Assembly: GCA_045661345.1 (NCBI GenBank)
Contig: JAZRFM010000027.1
Span: forward strand, 62,001 to 126,000
Length of the DNA: 64,000 nt
Source: RUG12461 sp045661345
GTDB taxonomy: Bacteria > Bacillota > Clostridia > Lachnospirales > Lachnospiraceae
Direction: 5' to 3'
Of the stretch, positions 14,531 to 23,060 are shown one piece after another. Under the pieces are notes generated by a model. It was not told the DNA's origin and did no database searches. It saw only the letters and a program-made list of their open reading frames with translations. Position numbers and translations under genes: made by a program. Position 1 is the first letter of the stretch. Every line of letters begins with the position of its first letter.

Positions 14531-15459
14531 AACTTCTCCAACAGATTAGAAAAGTATGCCGGTAAAGGGGCTTCCACTTCCAGATAATTCCCTGTGCGCG
14601 GATGGATCAAGCCGATTGTCATGGCGTGTAACGTCTGCCCCCGGAGTCCGTGGGCATTTTTTTCGCCGCCATAAACAGTATCTCCGTATAAGGGATGACC
14701 AATGGATGCCATATGAACGCGGATCTGATGTGTTCTGCCGGTCTCCAGCTGAAACTCACAATACGTTGTTTCCGAAAACCTCTTCAGGACGGTAAAATGC
14801 GTGACTGCTTCTCTTCCACTGCTCCCCTGCATGATTTCCGCCCTTGTCAGAACAGCCATTTTTTTCCGGTCTTTTCGGCTTCTGCCGATGGGAGCATCGA
14901 TTGTTCCGGTATCGTTTCTGACAATACCACAGACAATTCCCCGGTAGAGTCTTTTGATGGTATGCGCCCGCAGCTGCTGGGAAACGGACGTATGTGCCAG
15001 GTCATTTTTGCAGACAATCAAAGATCCCGTTGTGTCTTTATCGATTCTATGCACAATGCCGGGACGTATTTCACCGTTGATCCCGGACAGGCTTTCTTTG
15101 CAGTGAAACAGAACTGCATTGACAAGAGTACCCGAAAAATGTCCGGGTGCAGGATGAACCACCATGCCTTTCGGCTTATCGACAATCAGAAGATCTTCAT
15201 CTTCGTAGAGAATAGACAGCGGAATATCTTCCGGAAGAATCTGTGATGTGGACTGCTCCGGAAAGCGTATTTCGATGAGATCACCGCCTTTTACGGATTG
15301 ACCGGTTTTCGTGACGGGCTGATGCTCCAGCAGAACGTTCTGATGACGGATCAGTTTTTGAAAAAAAGATCGTGATTGATCGGGATAGATCTCGGCCAGA
15401 ACCTTGTCAATCCGTTCACTCTCAAGCTCCAACGGAAGCTCAAACGTGTCATAGTGCAT
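14521..15459 (-). CDS. rluD: RluA/RluD-family 23S rRNA pseudouridine synthase
   Basis: 312 residues: an N-terminal S4 RNA-binding domain (about 12-75), then the catalytic domain. The catalytic Asp lies in GIVHRIDKDTTG, and the C-terminal TGRTHQIRVHMASIGHPLYGD motif is intact. It modifies uridines of large-subunit rRNA. It lies directly downstream of lspA, a common Firmicute pairing (ylyB in Bacillus). Confidence 0.93.
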   Translation of the reverse strand: MHYDTFELPLELESERIDKVLAEIYPDQSRSFFQKLIRHQNVLLEHQPVTKTGQSVKGGDLIEIRFPEQSTSQILPEDIPLSILYEDEDLLIVDKPKGMVVHPAPGHFSGTLVNAVLFHCKESLSGINGEIRPGIVHRIDKDTTGSLIVCKNDLAHTSVSQQLRAHTIKRLYRGIVCGIVRNDTGTIDAPIGRSRKDRKKMAVLTRAEIMQGSSGREAVTHFTVLKRFSETTYCEFQLETGRTHQIRVHMASIGHPLYGDTVYGGEKNAHGLRGQTLHAMTIGLIHPRTGNYLEVEAPLPAYFSNLLEKFCE

Positions 15460-15474
15460 GAAATAACCTCATTA

Positions 15475-16056
15475 CTACTCTTTTTTGTCCGGATCCTGAT
15501 GGGAGGCGTTGTCTTTAGAGGCGCCTTTTTTTCTGGAAGGAAACAATTCCTCGTAGATCGAACTTCGTAACAGAAAGGACACTACAAAGAGGATGGCGCC
15601 CGCAACAACATAAATATCCGCGACGTTAAAGATCGGAAAATTGATGAGTTTGAAATAAAAGAAGTCTGTTACAGAGTGAAATTTCACACGATCTATAAAG
15701 TTTCCAAGGGCTCCGGATAAAAATAAAATGATAAGTAAATGAATAAACCAAAATCGTTTTTCGGCAGGAACACGGAAGGAAAGGAAGATCAAAAACACGG
15801 AAAATCCGATTGTTAAAATCAAAACCAGAATTAAGAAAAAGCTATTAAGCCCTTTTCCCAAGCTAAAAGCAGCCCAGGGGTTTTCCAGATAGTGTAATTC
15901 GAAAACACCATCGATCAGTACCTTCGGGGGTTGATCCTTCAGATACAAACGTGCAAGTATTTTGGTCACCTGATCAAGGAGAATTAGCAGTAGAGACCAG
16001 ATCAAAATATTAATTCCGGACTTAATATTCCATTTTGTGGATTTTGACGAATTCAT
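15475..16056 (-). CDS. lspA: Lipoprotein signal peptidase (SPase II)
   Basis: 193 residues, four membrane segments. The catalytic Asp residues are in GNFIDRV and FNVADIYVV. The LENPWAAFSLG motif has Trp where the family usually has Gly (NxGAAF), a mild deviation. The hydrophilic C-terminal tail (about 25 residues, many Lys and Asp) is longer than usual. It removes signal peptides from prolipoproteins such as the YerB-like protein at 40432. Confidence 0.92.
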   Translation of the reverse strand: MNSSKSTKWNIKSGINILIWSLLLILLDQVTKILARLYLKDQPPKVLIDGVFELHYLENPWAAFSLGKGLNSFFLILVLILTIGFSVFLIFLSFRVPAEKRFWFIHLLIILFLSGALGNFIDRVKFHSVTDFFYFKLINFPIFNVADIYVVAGAILFVVSFLLRSSIYEELFPSRKKGASKDNASHQDPDKKE

Positions 16057-16327
16057 AAGAAAAAATACCTCAATGATGATTAAGTGAAAATACTGTTATT
16101 TGTCTGATTATTTAGGTGAAATTTCTACCGAAAGATTTAATATGATCAAAAACAACGGAAATATCATATATAATCCATATTATTAAACCGAACAATTTTT
16201 AGAATGCACGATAATTAAATCTAAAATAAACACAATAAGATGTATAAATATTCCGCTCCAACATATCAATAAACAATGTTATTCAAGTATACAGAAAGAT
16301 GCTGAAGCGCTGTTTTTAAAGGATTCC
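16057..16327. other. AT-rich gap between sepF and lspA, no gene seen
   Basis: About 270 bp, much richer in A and T than its neighbours, with stops in all frames and no structure I can name. The lspA promoter must lie here. In related gene orders ylmG, ylmH and divIVA often occupy this place between sepF and lspA. Confidence 0.6.
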
Positions 16328-16365
16328 AAAAGAAAAAGCGTCAGAATGGAGATACTCTGACGCTT
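16328..16365 (-). terminator. Terminator of the sepF transcript
   Basis: AAGCGTCAGA (16336-16345) with TCTGACGCTT (16356-16365), a 10-bp stem. On the - strand it is followed by TTTTTCTTT. Confidence 0.88.
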
Positions 16366-16380
16366 GTGTTCGGGAAGATC

Positions 16381-16926
16381 TTATCGTGTGGCTCCGGCGA
16401 AATCGAATGTATCCAGCATATCCTGAAAATCTCCGGAAATATCAATTCCGTGAGGAGTTAATACGAAGATATAGCTGGAAATCTTTTGAAAATTCCCTGA
16501 AATGGCGAAGGTCGCGCCACTGACAAAATCAATGATCCGCTGGGCGATATCGATATTCAGCCCCTCTACATTCAAAACAACGGTGCGATTTAACAGCAAT
16601 GTCTCCGTTATTTCTCTGGAATCCTCAAAAGTAGTGGGTTTAAAAACACAAACTTCCATACCGGCTGATCCTTTCGGTTTCTTTGTGTGCGAGATCGGTG
16701 TGATCTTCGGTGTGCTGCGGGGAGCCGGACTTTTTACCGGTTCAGGCTCGTCATCATAATAGTCTTCCTCTGCGCGTTTTCCTCTGGAAAAGAGCCCCTT
16801 GAACTTCTTTTTCTCCGCTGGCTCGTCATCTTCATAATCATCATCATAGAGATCATCTTCGTAGTCCTCTTCACCCTCATCCGGATTAAGCCGCATGATG
16901 TTTAAAAACCCGTCTACGATTCCCAT
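16381..16926 (-). CDS. sepF: Cell division protein SepF
   Basis: 181 residues from ATG 16926. The N-terminal amphipathic helix MGIVDGFLNIMRL anchors SepF to the membrane. An acidic, disordered linker follows, then the SepF core (about 95-175: VCVFKPTTFEDSREITETLL, RIIDFVSGATFAISGNF), which forms rings that hold FtsZ. GAGGAG lies upstream of 16926. The frame stays open back to an ATG at 17040 overlapping the yggS stop, giving a possible 38-residue N-terminal extension. I prefer 16926 because the anchor must be N-terminal. Confidence 0.9.
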   Translation of the reverse strand: MGIVDGFLNIMRLNPDEGEEDYEDDLYDDDYEDDEPAEKKKFKGLFSRGKRAEEDYYDDEPEPVKSPAPRSTPKITPISHTKKPKGSAGMEVCVFKPTTFEDSREITETLLLNRTVVLNVEGLNIDIAQRIIDFVSGATFAISGNFQKISSYIFVLTPHGIDISGDFQDMLDTFDFAGATR

Positions 16927-17036
16927 GGCTGCTCTCCTCTCATCTATAAACCGCTGTTTATATCTGACTGAATCCTTTCTGACCCGATCCCGTAACTCGT
17001 CATCTTCGATGACTCGAACGGTAACTGGCCATTCAT

Positions 17037-17735
17037 TCATTCTTTCTTTCGATAGTTGCGCTCACCGAAAATACCGGTTCCGACGCGTACGAAGGTGGCT
17101 CCTTCTTCAATCGCGACGGTGTAATCACCGGTCATACCCATCGATAAACAATCCATAGTTACATTATCAATGTTTTCATTCTTGATGTCAACAGATAATT
17201 GCCGCATTTTGCGGAAAAAATCACGATTCTCCTCCGGATCCACAACATATGGTGCTATGGTCATCAGTCCTTTAACGCAGATATTGGATAATTCGGACGC
17301 CTCTCGCACCAGCTCCTTCGTATCCTCCGGTCTGACACCGAATTTGCTGTCCTCACCGGCAATATTGACTTCAATCAGAATGGGAACCATGATTTTTTTC
17401 TTGATTGCCTGAATATTAATCTCTTCCGCCAGACGGAAGCTGTCTACGGAATGAATGAGGGCTACCTTATCCACGATATATTTCACTTTGTTACGCTGCA
17501 AATGACCGATCATATGCCATTTGACATCGGCAGGCATTTCCGGAGCCTTTTCACAGAGCTCCTGCACCTTGTTTTCACCGAAATGACGTGTACCGCAGTC
17601 ATAGATCTCCTTCAGATCCGAAAGGGGCTTTGTCTTGCTCACAGCGATCAGTGTCACTTCGGAACGGTCTCTTCCTGCCTTTGCACACGCCTCCTGCACA
17701 TTTTTCTCAACGATAGCAAGATTTTGTTTTAACAT
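17037..17735 (-). CDS. yggS: YggS/YlmE-family pyridoxal phosphate homeostasis protein
   Basis: 232 residues, single-domain alanine-racemase-like barrel. The PLP lysine is Lys34 in IAVSKTKP, and the C-terminal CLSMGMTGDYTVAIEEGATFVRVGTGIFG signature is complete. The family buffers PLP and binds no known substrate. Located directly before sepF as in most Firmicutes. AAAGGAG precedes the start, and the cloverleaf element at 17767 lies 31 nt upstream. Confidence 0.94.
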   Translation of the reverse strand: MLKQNLAIVEKNVQEACAKAGRDRSEVTLIAVSKTKPLSDLKEIYDCGTRHFGENKVQELCEKAPEMPADVKWHMIGHLQRNKVKYIVDKVALIHSVDSFRLAEEINIQAIKKKIMVPILIEVNIAGEDSKFGVRPEDTKELVREASELSNICVKGLMTIAPYVVDPEENRDFFRKMRQLSVDIKNENIDNVTMDCLSMGMTGDYTVAIEEGATFVRVGTGIFGERNYRKKE

Positions 17736-17766
17736 GGGTCATACTCCTTTGGGATAGATTTTTGCA

Positions 17767-17906
17767 GGAAATTGGGAAAGTACAATGCAGCAAAGCTGCA
17801 TTTGTACATTTGCACAAGAATCGTCTCGGCATGCTAGCATGCCAGAACGATTCCTTGCGCAAATGTCACAATGCCACGTACGTGGCATGTGACTTTCCCA
17901 ATTTCC
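17767..17906 (+). repeat. Cloverleaf intergenic repeat, copy B
   Basis: Outer stem of 15 bp: 17767-17781 with 17892-17906 (ATTGGGAAAGT/ACTTTCCCAAT core). Left arm 17782-17805: ACA/TGT, one bulged T, ATGCAGC/GCTGCAT, AAA loop, the exact plan of copy A with different bases. Central arm 17806-17866: ACATTTGC/GCAAATGT, GAATCGT/ACGATTC, capped by the palindrome GGCATGCTAGCATGCC (17828-17843). Right arm 17867-17891: CAC/GTG, bulged A, ATGCCAC/GTGGCAT. It fills the gap between the HlyD-like gene and yggS. Confidence 0.88.
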
Positions 17907-17931
17907 GTATACTCACTCCTTCACAGCCTCG

Positions 17932-19320
17932 CTAATTCACCAGCTCTCCCTCCGTCACATCGCTGCCGTTCAGCGCGATGTGATCGTACAGGGAGATGCC
18001 GTATTTCGTCCCTGTTCTTACAATGGCATATTCTGCATTCTGATAAAGGATATCGATCTGCTTGAATATCGCATACCCCTTATTGACATTATAAACCCCG
18101 GAAAGCTCTGCCATGTTTTGCAGCGTGAACTGCATGCTGTTGACGGGATCCTGGATCACACTGCCCTCCTGCAAAGCGTCCTCACTGATATAATAAGCAT
18201 CCTCGGTTTCGTAAAAGAGCTCTGTGGGCTGAAATACAAGCTCCGTAGGACCCTCCTCAGAGTCCTTTACAAGAAGCACACCATAATTCGACGAATCGCC
18301 TCCCTGGGAGAAATAATGCTTGGGTACAACAAAGAAGTTCTTCTGCGTAATCGCACTGTTCGGGATCTTAAGTCCGGTCTGCTCTGGCTTCTGCAGCTCA
18401 ATTTCTTCAAACCGGTCATTGGCATAACGGATCATGGAGTTGTTGAGGGACAGGATCAGATAATGTGCCCCGTTCAGATCTCGAAAGGTATAGGATGCAT
18501 TTGCTGTTTCGGAATCGGACAGAAACCGGATTTTGATGGTGCTGTTCCCCTGCAGAGACTGATAGGTGGCCTCATCGACGGGGACGACAATGTGCCAGTC
18601 TTCGTCCGTCAGGACCTTATAGGCGGGTTCTCCCGCCGAGATGGAGGGATTTGCTTTCAGATTGTTTCGATGATAATCCAGTTCGTTGAGCTGCTCCGGC
18701 AGAAAGGTCTCCGGTGTGACATCCTCGTAGCCGTCCGTATAGTACACGACAACGCCGGGCTCCTGTGCGGTTACGATATGAAACGTCCCGGCGCCGGCTG
18801 CGTATGAGGCACTGCCCTGTACCACGGTAAGGGCTGTCCGGTTTAAGGACTCCATGATCTGGGACTCCAGAGAATCTCTGAAATCATAGACACGAAAAAA
18901 GGCATCATCCTCATAGGTATTGGAAAAGTCCTGTACCGTGGCAGAGATTTCGTCACGGCTTTCTTCGTCCAGCTCGCTGATGCTTTTGACATTCTCCTCG
19001 ATGAGACCGGCAATGCTACCGCTTTCATCCACGGAATACACCATGGTCTGCACACCGGCTTTTGAAGCGTCTTTCAGGTAGTAGTTGATCTGACCGTTGT
19101 AATTGGCGGGGAAAACGTCCTCTTCACGCAAAATAAGCCCCTGATAGGTATTGCTTTCCGCAATGGTGCCATATTCCACTTCATAAACGGCAATATGGGT
19201 TGCGGTAAAGTAGGTAATCAGATGATAGGTGACGTAAACCAGAATCAGGATGAAGATGATTACGCCGAGATTGATATGTGTACCCCGCGGGTATTTGACA
19301 ATTTTATCCTTTGCAGCCAT
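17932..19320 (-). CDS. Membrane-anchored HlyD-like protein of the sepF cluster
   Basis: 462 residues: a short basic N-terminus, one membrane segment (about 18-40), then a long extracytoplasmic part. Beta-rich pieces (YEVEYGTIAESNTYQGLILREE) resemble the barrel-sandwich start of HlyD/MFP adaptor proteins. Similar genes stand upstream of yggS-sepF in Lachnospiraceae, suggesting a wall or division role, but the function is unknown. The ATG at 19320 directly follows the T-tract of a strong hairpin and has no Shine-Dalgarno sequence, and no better start is visible. Confidence 0.72.
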   Translation of the reverse strand: MAAKDKIVKYPRGTHINLGVIIFILILVYVTYHLITYFTATHIAVYEVEYGTIAESNTYQGLILREEDVFPANYNGQINYYLKDASKAGVQTMVYSVDESGSIAGLIEENVKSISELDEESRDEISATVQDFSNTYEDDAFFRVYDFRDSLESQIMESLNRTALTVVQGSASYAAGAGTFHIVTAQEPGVVVYYTDGYEDVTPETFLPEQLNELDYHRNNLKANPSISAGEPAYKVLTDEDWHIVVPVDEATYQSLQGNSTIKIRFLSDSETANASYTFRDLNGAHYLILSLNNSMIRYANDRFEEIELQKPEQTGLKIPNSAITQKNFFVVPKHYFSQGGDSSNYGVLLVKDSEEGPTELVFQPTELFYETEDAYYISEDALQEGSVIQDPVNSMQFTLQNMAELSGVYNVNKGYAIFKQIDILYQNAEYAIVRTGTKYGISLYDHIALNGSDVTEGELVN

Positions 19321-19353
19321 AAAAAAAGGTGCCTTAAGCTTTCTTAAGGCACC
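19321..19353 (-). terminator. Strong hairpin with T-tract ending at the next start codon
   Basis: On the - strand GGTGCCTTAAG (19343-19353) pairs with CTTAAGGCACC (19328-19338), 4-nt loop, then seven T (19327-19321), then the ATG at 19320. It ends the transcript of the P-loop gene. Its T run replaces the ribosome site of the HlyD-like gene. Confidence 0.85.
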
Positions 19354-19367
19354 CCCCGAACCTTATT

Positions 19368-19787
19368 TTAGAGTGATACGATCAACTTTGCCTTTGCGCA
19401 CTCCGGAAGCCGTTCTGCAGCGCAGGCAATGCTGATGACAAATTTGATATTAAACTTTTCGCTGATGATATCGAGCTTTTCAATTGCGGGAGTCAGGTCT
19501 TCCGCCTTCGTGTTTGCGATGGTCAGGAAACTGTCCAGATACATCTGCTCCAAATCATTGTCCTGAGATGCAATGCCGCAGATAAATCCCAGGAATTCGT
19601 CACAGTTGGTCAGCGGATAATCTCCTACATTGATGAGGCGCACCCTGTTGTTCAGTTCATACATGTGTTTCTGGCTTTTATCAAGGAAAACAATGTTGCC
19701 GGGCGCTTCTTTGACTGCCTCGGCTACCTTATCCAAAAGGTACTTCGTTTTCCCTTTTCCCTGTTCTCCGGCAATGATCTCAATCAT
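19368..19787 (-). CDS. Small P-loop ATP-binding protein
   Basis: 139 residues, with a Walker A near the start (GEQGKGKT, residues 7-14). A conserved Lachnospiraceae-type protein sometimes labelled PilT-like, but it is too short for a PilT ATPase and lacks its other motifs. Function unknown. ATG 19787 follows GGAGGG; the frame also runs back to a TTG at 19802. It is monocistronic, with a promoter at 19845-19873 and a terminator at 19321-19353. Confidence 0.75.
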   Translation of the reverse strand: MIEIIAGEQGKGKTKYLLDKVAEAVKEAPGNIVFLDKSQKHMYELNNRVRLINVGDYPLTNCDEFLGFICGIASQDNDLEQMYLDSFLTIANTKAEDLTPAIEKLDIISEKFNIKFVISIACAAERLPECAKAKLIVSL

Positions 19788-19844
19788 AGGCTTACCCTCC
19801 AATGTGTTCTGGGAGCGGAATTAAAGAATTCCGATCCTTGTTTT

Positions 19845-19873
19845 ATTATAGTATAGGCGGCAGAGAAAAACAA
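19845..19873 (-). promoter_or_regulatory. Promoter of the small P-loop gene, with a leader hairpin
   Basis: On the - strand: TTGTTT (19868-19873), 17-nt spacer, TATAAT (19845-19850). The 5' leader contains a 7-bp hairpin (CGGAATT 19816-19822 with AATTCCG 19827-19833) ahead of the Shine-Dalgarno. Confidence 0.72.
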
Positions 19874-19876
19874 CCG

Positions 19877-20863
19877 CTAATTCGCATAATTCCCCATCAT
19901 TTCATTCATGACGAGATAGAGATTGGAACGGCCGTCGGCTTTGAAAACAGTGGAAACAAGATAGTCACCCGCCTCATTCTGGATGAGATTGATAAGGCAG
20001 TATCCGGCCGCGCCGGTGGTCCCTGTTTTCCCCCCGAGAACCGTCACACCGGCAGGCGCTGCTTCCTTTCCGATCAGGTAGGGATTGGTGGTGGCCCACT
20101 CTTTGGTAACGGTCTCTCCTGCCGCATTGGTGTAGGATGCGGTATGCTCACTGGTGGTCAGAATATGGAAATACTCTTCGTTTATGATCGCTTCGTTCAG
20201 GATCAGATACATATCATACACCGTGGTGTAATGATTGTCGTCCGGCAGGCCGTTTGGATTTACAAAATTGGAATTGGTGGCGCCGACGGCGTTTGCGGTC
20301 TGATTCATCATGGCAGCAAACCCTTCCACGCTGCCGCCGAGGTATTCCGCAATGGCAACGGAAGCGTCGTTACCGCTGCGCAGGATCATCCCGTAACACA
20401 GATCGCGGAGGGAGATCTGGTCTCCTGCATTCAGATCGCAGACAGACGAGTCGCTGGCCTGATTCACCGCATTGTCACTGACGGTCACAATATCATCCAG
20501 CTTCCCGCTGGTAACAGCCAGATACAGGGTCAGAATCTTGGTCGTACTGGCGGGATAAAGCCGTTCATGCACATTATATGCATAACGAACGTCTGTGGTG
20601 TTCCGGTCAAAAAGACCCGCGCCGCCGACATTCTCATAATGCGTGTTATCAAGGGAAGTATTCTCTCTGCCGATGACGCAGAGATCTTTTGAAAAAATGG
20701 AAACATCCGAACCGGTTGCGCTGGATTGAAAAGAATAAGCAGAGGTATCATACTGTGGAAAAGGGGAAACCACTTCCTCCTCTTTAAGGAATCCGCATCC
20801 GGTTGAAAGGGCAAACAACGCACCGCATATCAGTGCAAGGAACCGTTTATTTGTACATTTCAC
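19877..20863 (-). CDS. D-alanyl-D-alanine carboxypeptidase, possible lipoprotein
   Basis: 328 residues of the PBP5/DacF type, trimming D-Ala from peptidoglycan stem peptides. SxxK is Ser106-Lys109 (ASTTK), SxN is 163-165 (SGN) and KTG is 279-281. The N-terminus is a signal sequence ending LSTGC, so Cys23 may be lipidated, though Ser at -3 is unusual for a lipobox. GTG start at 20863, overlapping the end of mgsA by 17 nt. Last gene of the mreB-to-mgsA run. Confidence 0.88.
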   Translation of the reverse strand: MKCTNKRFLALICGALFALSTGCGFLKEEEVVSPFPQYDTSAYSFQSSATGSDVSIFSKDLCVIGRENTSLDNTHYENVGGAGLFDRNTTDVRYAYNVHERLYPASTTKILTLYLAVTSGKLDDIVTVSDNAVNQASDSSVCDLNAGDQISLRDLCYGMILRSGNDASVAIAEYLGGSVEGFAAMMNQTANAVGATNSNFVNPNGLPDDNHYTTVYDMYLILNEAIINEEYFHILTTSEHTASYTNAAGETVTKEWATTNPYLIGKEAAPAGVTVLGGKTGTTGAAGYCLINLIQNEAGDYLVSTVFKADGRSNLYLVMNEMMGNYAN

Positions 20864-21242
20864 GCCAATCCAAATCTCCTCTGTCCAGTGCGCGAATCAG
20901 CAGCTCCGCCGTAGCCAGATTAGTCGCCAGCGGGATATTATGCGTATCACAGATACGGATCACACTATTGACATCAGGCTCATGTGACTGCGGCGTAAGG
21001 GGCTCGCGCAGGAAAATAACCAGATCAATTTCATTGTGCTCAATCTGAGCAGTCAGCTGCTGCACACCGCCGAGGTGTCCTGCCAGAAATTTGTGCACAG
21101 TCAGGTTTGCGGCTTCTTCCACCAGCCGTCCGGTGGTACCGGTGGCAAAAAGCTGGTTTTTCCCGAGAATGCCGCGATATGCGATACAGAAATTCTGCAT
21201 CAGCTTTTTCTTGGAATCGTGTGCAATCAACCCAATGTTCAT
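20847..21242 (-). CDS. mgsA: Methylglyoxal synthase
   Basis: 131 residues. Converts dihydroxyacetone phosphate to methylglyoxal and phosphate. Family segments are present: IGLIAHDSKK at the start, ATGTTGRL, SGHLGG-type AGHLGGVQQL, and LREPLTPQSHEPDV. The usual active-site Asp in the phosphate region is replaced in context by the EHNEIDLVIFLRE strand, as in other members. It stands downstream of rodA as in many Clostridia. GGAGAAGGGG precedes the ATG. Confidence 0.93.
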   Translation of the reverse strand: MNIGLIAHDSKKKLMQNFCIAYRGILGKNQLFATGTTGRLVEEAANLTVHKFLAGHLGGVQQLTAQIEHNEIDLVIFLREPLTPQSHEPDVNSVIRICDTHNIPLATNLATAELLIRALDRGDLDWREMYK

Positions 21243-21269
21243 ATGTCCCCTTCTCCTCTGATGAAAGCG

Positions 21270-22382
21270 TTAGAAACGCTTTTGCTGCAATCCCACATTG
21301 AGAACAAGTCCGATCCCTCCGAACAATGTCACAAGAGATGTGAGACCATAACTGACAAAAGGCAGCGGCAACCCCGTGTTCGGGAACAATCCCGTTGTCA
21401 CGGCGATGTTCATAAAGCTTTGAAAGCCGACAAGTGCTGCCATCCCGCTGCAGATCAGTTTCCCCGCAAGATCCTTTGCCTTCGCCGCCATCAGGATACA
21501 CTCAAATGTGATCAGAAACAGCAGGATCACAATAATGGCACTGCCGACAAACCCCATTTCTTCCCCGGCTACCGCAAAAATAAAGTCCGTCTGCGGCTCC
21601 GGAATAAAATTTCCGTTTTTCACGGAAGTCACATCGGTGTTGTTCAGCCCTTTCCCCCAAAGCTGCCCCGATCCGATAGCGGTAATGGAATTGGTCTGCT
21701 GCATGGCGGTCTCTGGATAGTCCTCCGGATATAACCAGGCCATGATACGCAGCCATTGAAAATGCTCTATGATCGTCTGATCCGGCTGCAGAATAATACT
21801 GAGAAAAATCATGACCGCCGGAATACTGACGGCAAGTACCGCTATGATTATTTTATAACTTAATCCGGCAACAAACAAGAGTGCAATAAAAATTAAACCC
21901 GTGGCAATGGTGGTAGACAAGTCTGGCTGACGAAGGACGAGATAAAGCGGAACCGCGGCCAATCCGAAAGAAAGAAGCAGGATCGGCAGAGAGTTGATCC
22001 GTTCCTGATGCTTCATAAAAAAATAGGAAAAAAACAGAATCAGCAGGATCTTACCAAGCTCGGAGGGCTGAAAACGCACCCCTGCGATCTCCACCCATCT
22101 GGTGGCGCTGTGGGAATCCGTTCCCACAAAACGCACCATCAAAAGCAGCACGATATTGAGCACGTAAAAGATCCAGCCAAACCGGATCAGGAAGCCGTAA
22201 TCTATCATGGACACGACGACCATGACGATGAGACCCAGGAACAGACCCATGGTCTGCTTGGACTGATAATCCTCATTGGCACTTCCGATCACGGCGATAC
22301 CGATCGCTGTCAGGATGATGACATAGATGATCAACCGGAAATTATAGTTCCGGATATGATAGGATTTCCATAATGCTTTCAT
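21270..22382 (-). CDS. rodA: Peptidoglycan glycosyltransferase RodA (SEDS family)
   Basis: 370 residues, about ten membrane segments. SEDS motifs: RWVEIAGVRFQPSELGK, a catalytic-region Asp in RQPDLSTT, and a C-terminal GLPLPFVSYG. RodA polymerises lipid II for elongation together with PBP2, encoded upstream in the same run. Its ATG overlaps the minC stop (ATGA). Confidence 0.94.
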   Translation of the reverse strand: MKALWKSYHIRNYNFRLIIYVIILTAIGIAVIGSANEDYQSKQTMGLFLGLIVMVVVSMIDYGFLIRFGWIFYVLNIVLLLMVRFVGTDSHSATRWVEIAGVRFQPSELGKILLILFFSYFFMKHQERINSLPILLLSFGLAAVPLYLVLRQPDLSTTIATGLIFIALLFVAGLSYKIIIAVLAVSIPAVMIFLSIILQPDQTIIEHFQWLRIMAWLYPEDYPETAMQQTNSITAIGSGQLWGKGLNNTDVTSVKNGNFIPEPQTDFIFAVAGEEMGFVGSAIIVILLFLITFECILMAAKAKDLAGKLICSGMAALVGFQSFMNIAVTTGLFPNTGLPLPFVSYGLTSLVTLFGGIGLVLNVGLQQKRF

Positions 22383-23050
22383 GTGCGCCCTTCAAAAGAC
22401 AGAATTTGTATGCTTCCGTTCAGTACCTGTGCAACCTTTGGAAGATTCTTTCTTTTCCGCTCTCTCCATCCGGTATGCTTTTCATCGGTTGGGGCATAAA
22501 TGAGGGAGCCGATCCGCAGGCTTTCGGGAGCCAGATTCATGGCAAAAACAAAGACATCCTCCTTCCCGTCGGATCCGGCCCAAACCTTACCCCGGAGGGA
22601 GCCCAATACGATGAGATTGCCGGCAGTGGTAACGGTTGCGCCTGCTTCCACGTCTGCCAGAACCACAAGGGATTGCTCTGCAATCAGCACCTCTCCGCTT
22701 TTTACGGATTCATAGCGAAGAAGCGCTTCGTTTGGATTGTAAGAGGGAACGGGCGTGACCGTTTCTTCGGTTTTCCGCTTCAGAATCTCCTCCCGGATCT
22801 CATCTTCTGCCACGATACAGATTACATGTGTGCTTGTTTGGGCATTGATGGCTTCTACGATGGCTGCTTCTTCCTCTTCGGAAAGAGTCCGTCCCTCAAA
22901 GGAGATGGCAAAGGAAGCATCCCGGAAGAATTTTTCCGATTCATGAAACTTTTCCAGAATTTTCTGCAAAAGCTCCTCAAAGGGAAGATCCGGATTCAGC
23001 TGCAGCTGGATGCCGTACCGATTGCTTTTTAAAACAACTGCTTCTCGCAT
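22379..23050 (-). CDS. minC: Septum site-determining protein MinC
   Basis: 223 residues: an N-terminal MinC_N-like domain (1-105) and the C-terminal beta-helix (GEVLIAEQSLVVLADVEAGA, TTAGNLIVLGSLRG). MinC inhibits FtsZ when recruited by MinD. ATG 23050 follows AGGAGG; the frame extends upstream but without a ribosome site. It lies between mrdA and rodA, with no minD or minE beside it, which is unusual. Confidence 0.9.
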   Translation of the reverse strand: MREAVVLKSNRYGIQLQLNPDLPFEELLQKILEKFHESEKFFRDASFAISFEGRTLSEEEEAAIVEAINAQTSTHVICIVAEDEIREEILKRKTEETVTPVPSYNPNEALLRYESVKSGEVLIAEQSLVVLADVEAGATVTTAGNLIVLGSLRGKVWAGSDGKEDVFVFAMNLAPESLRIGSLIYAPTDEKHTGWRERKRKNLPKVAQVLNGSIQILSFEGRT

Positions 23051-23060
23051 GATGTTCCTC

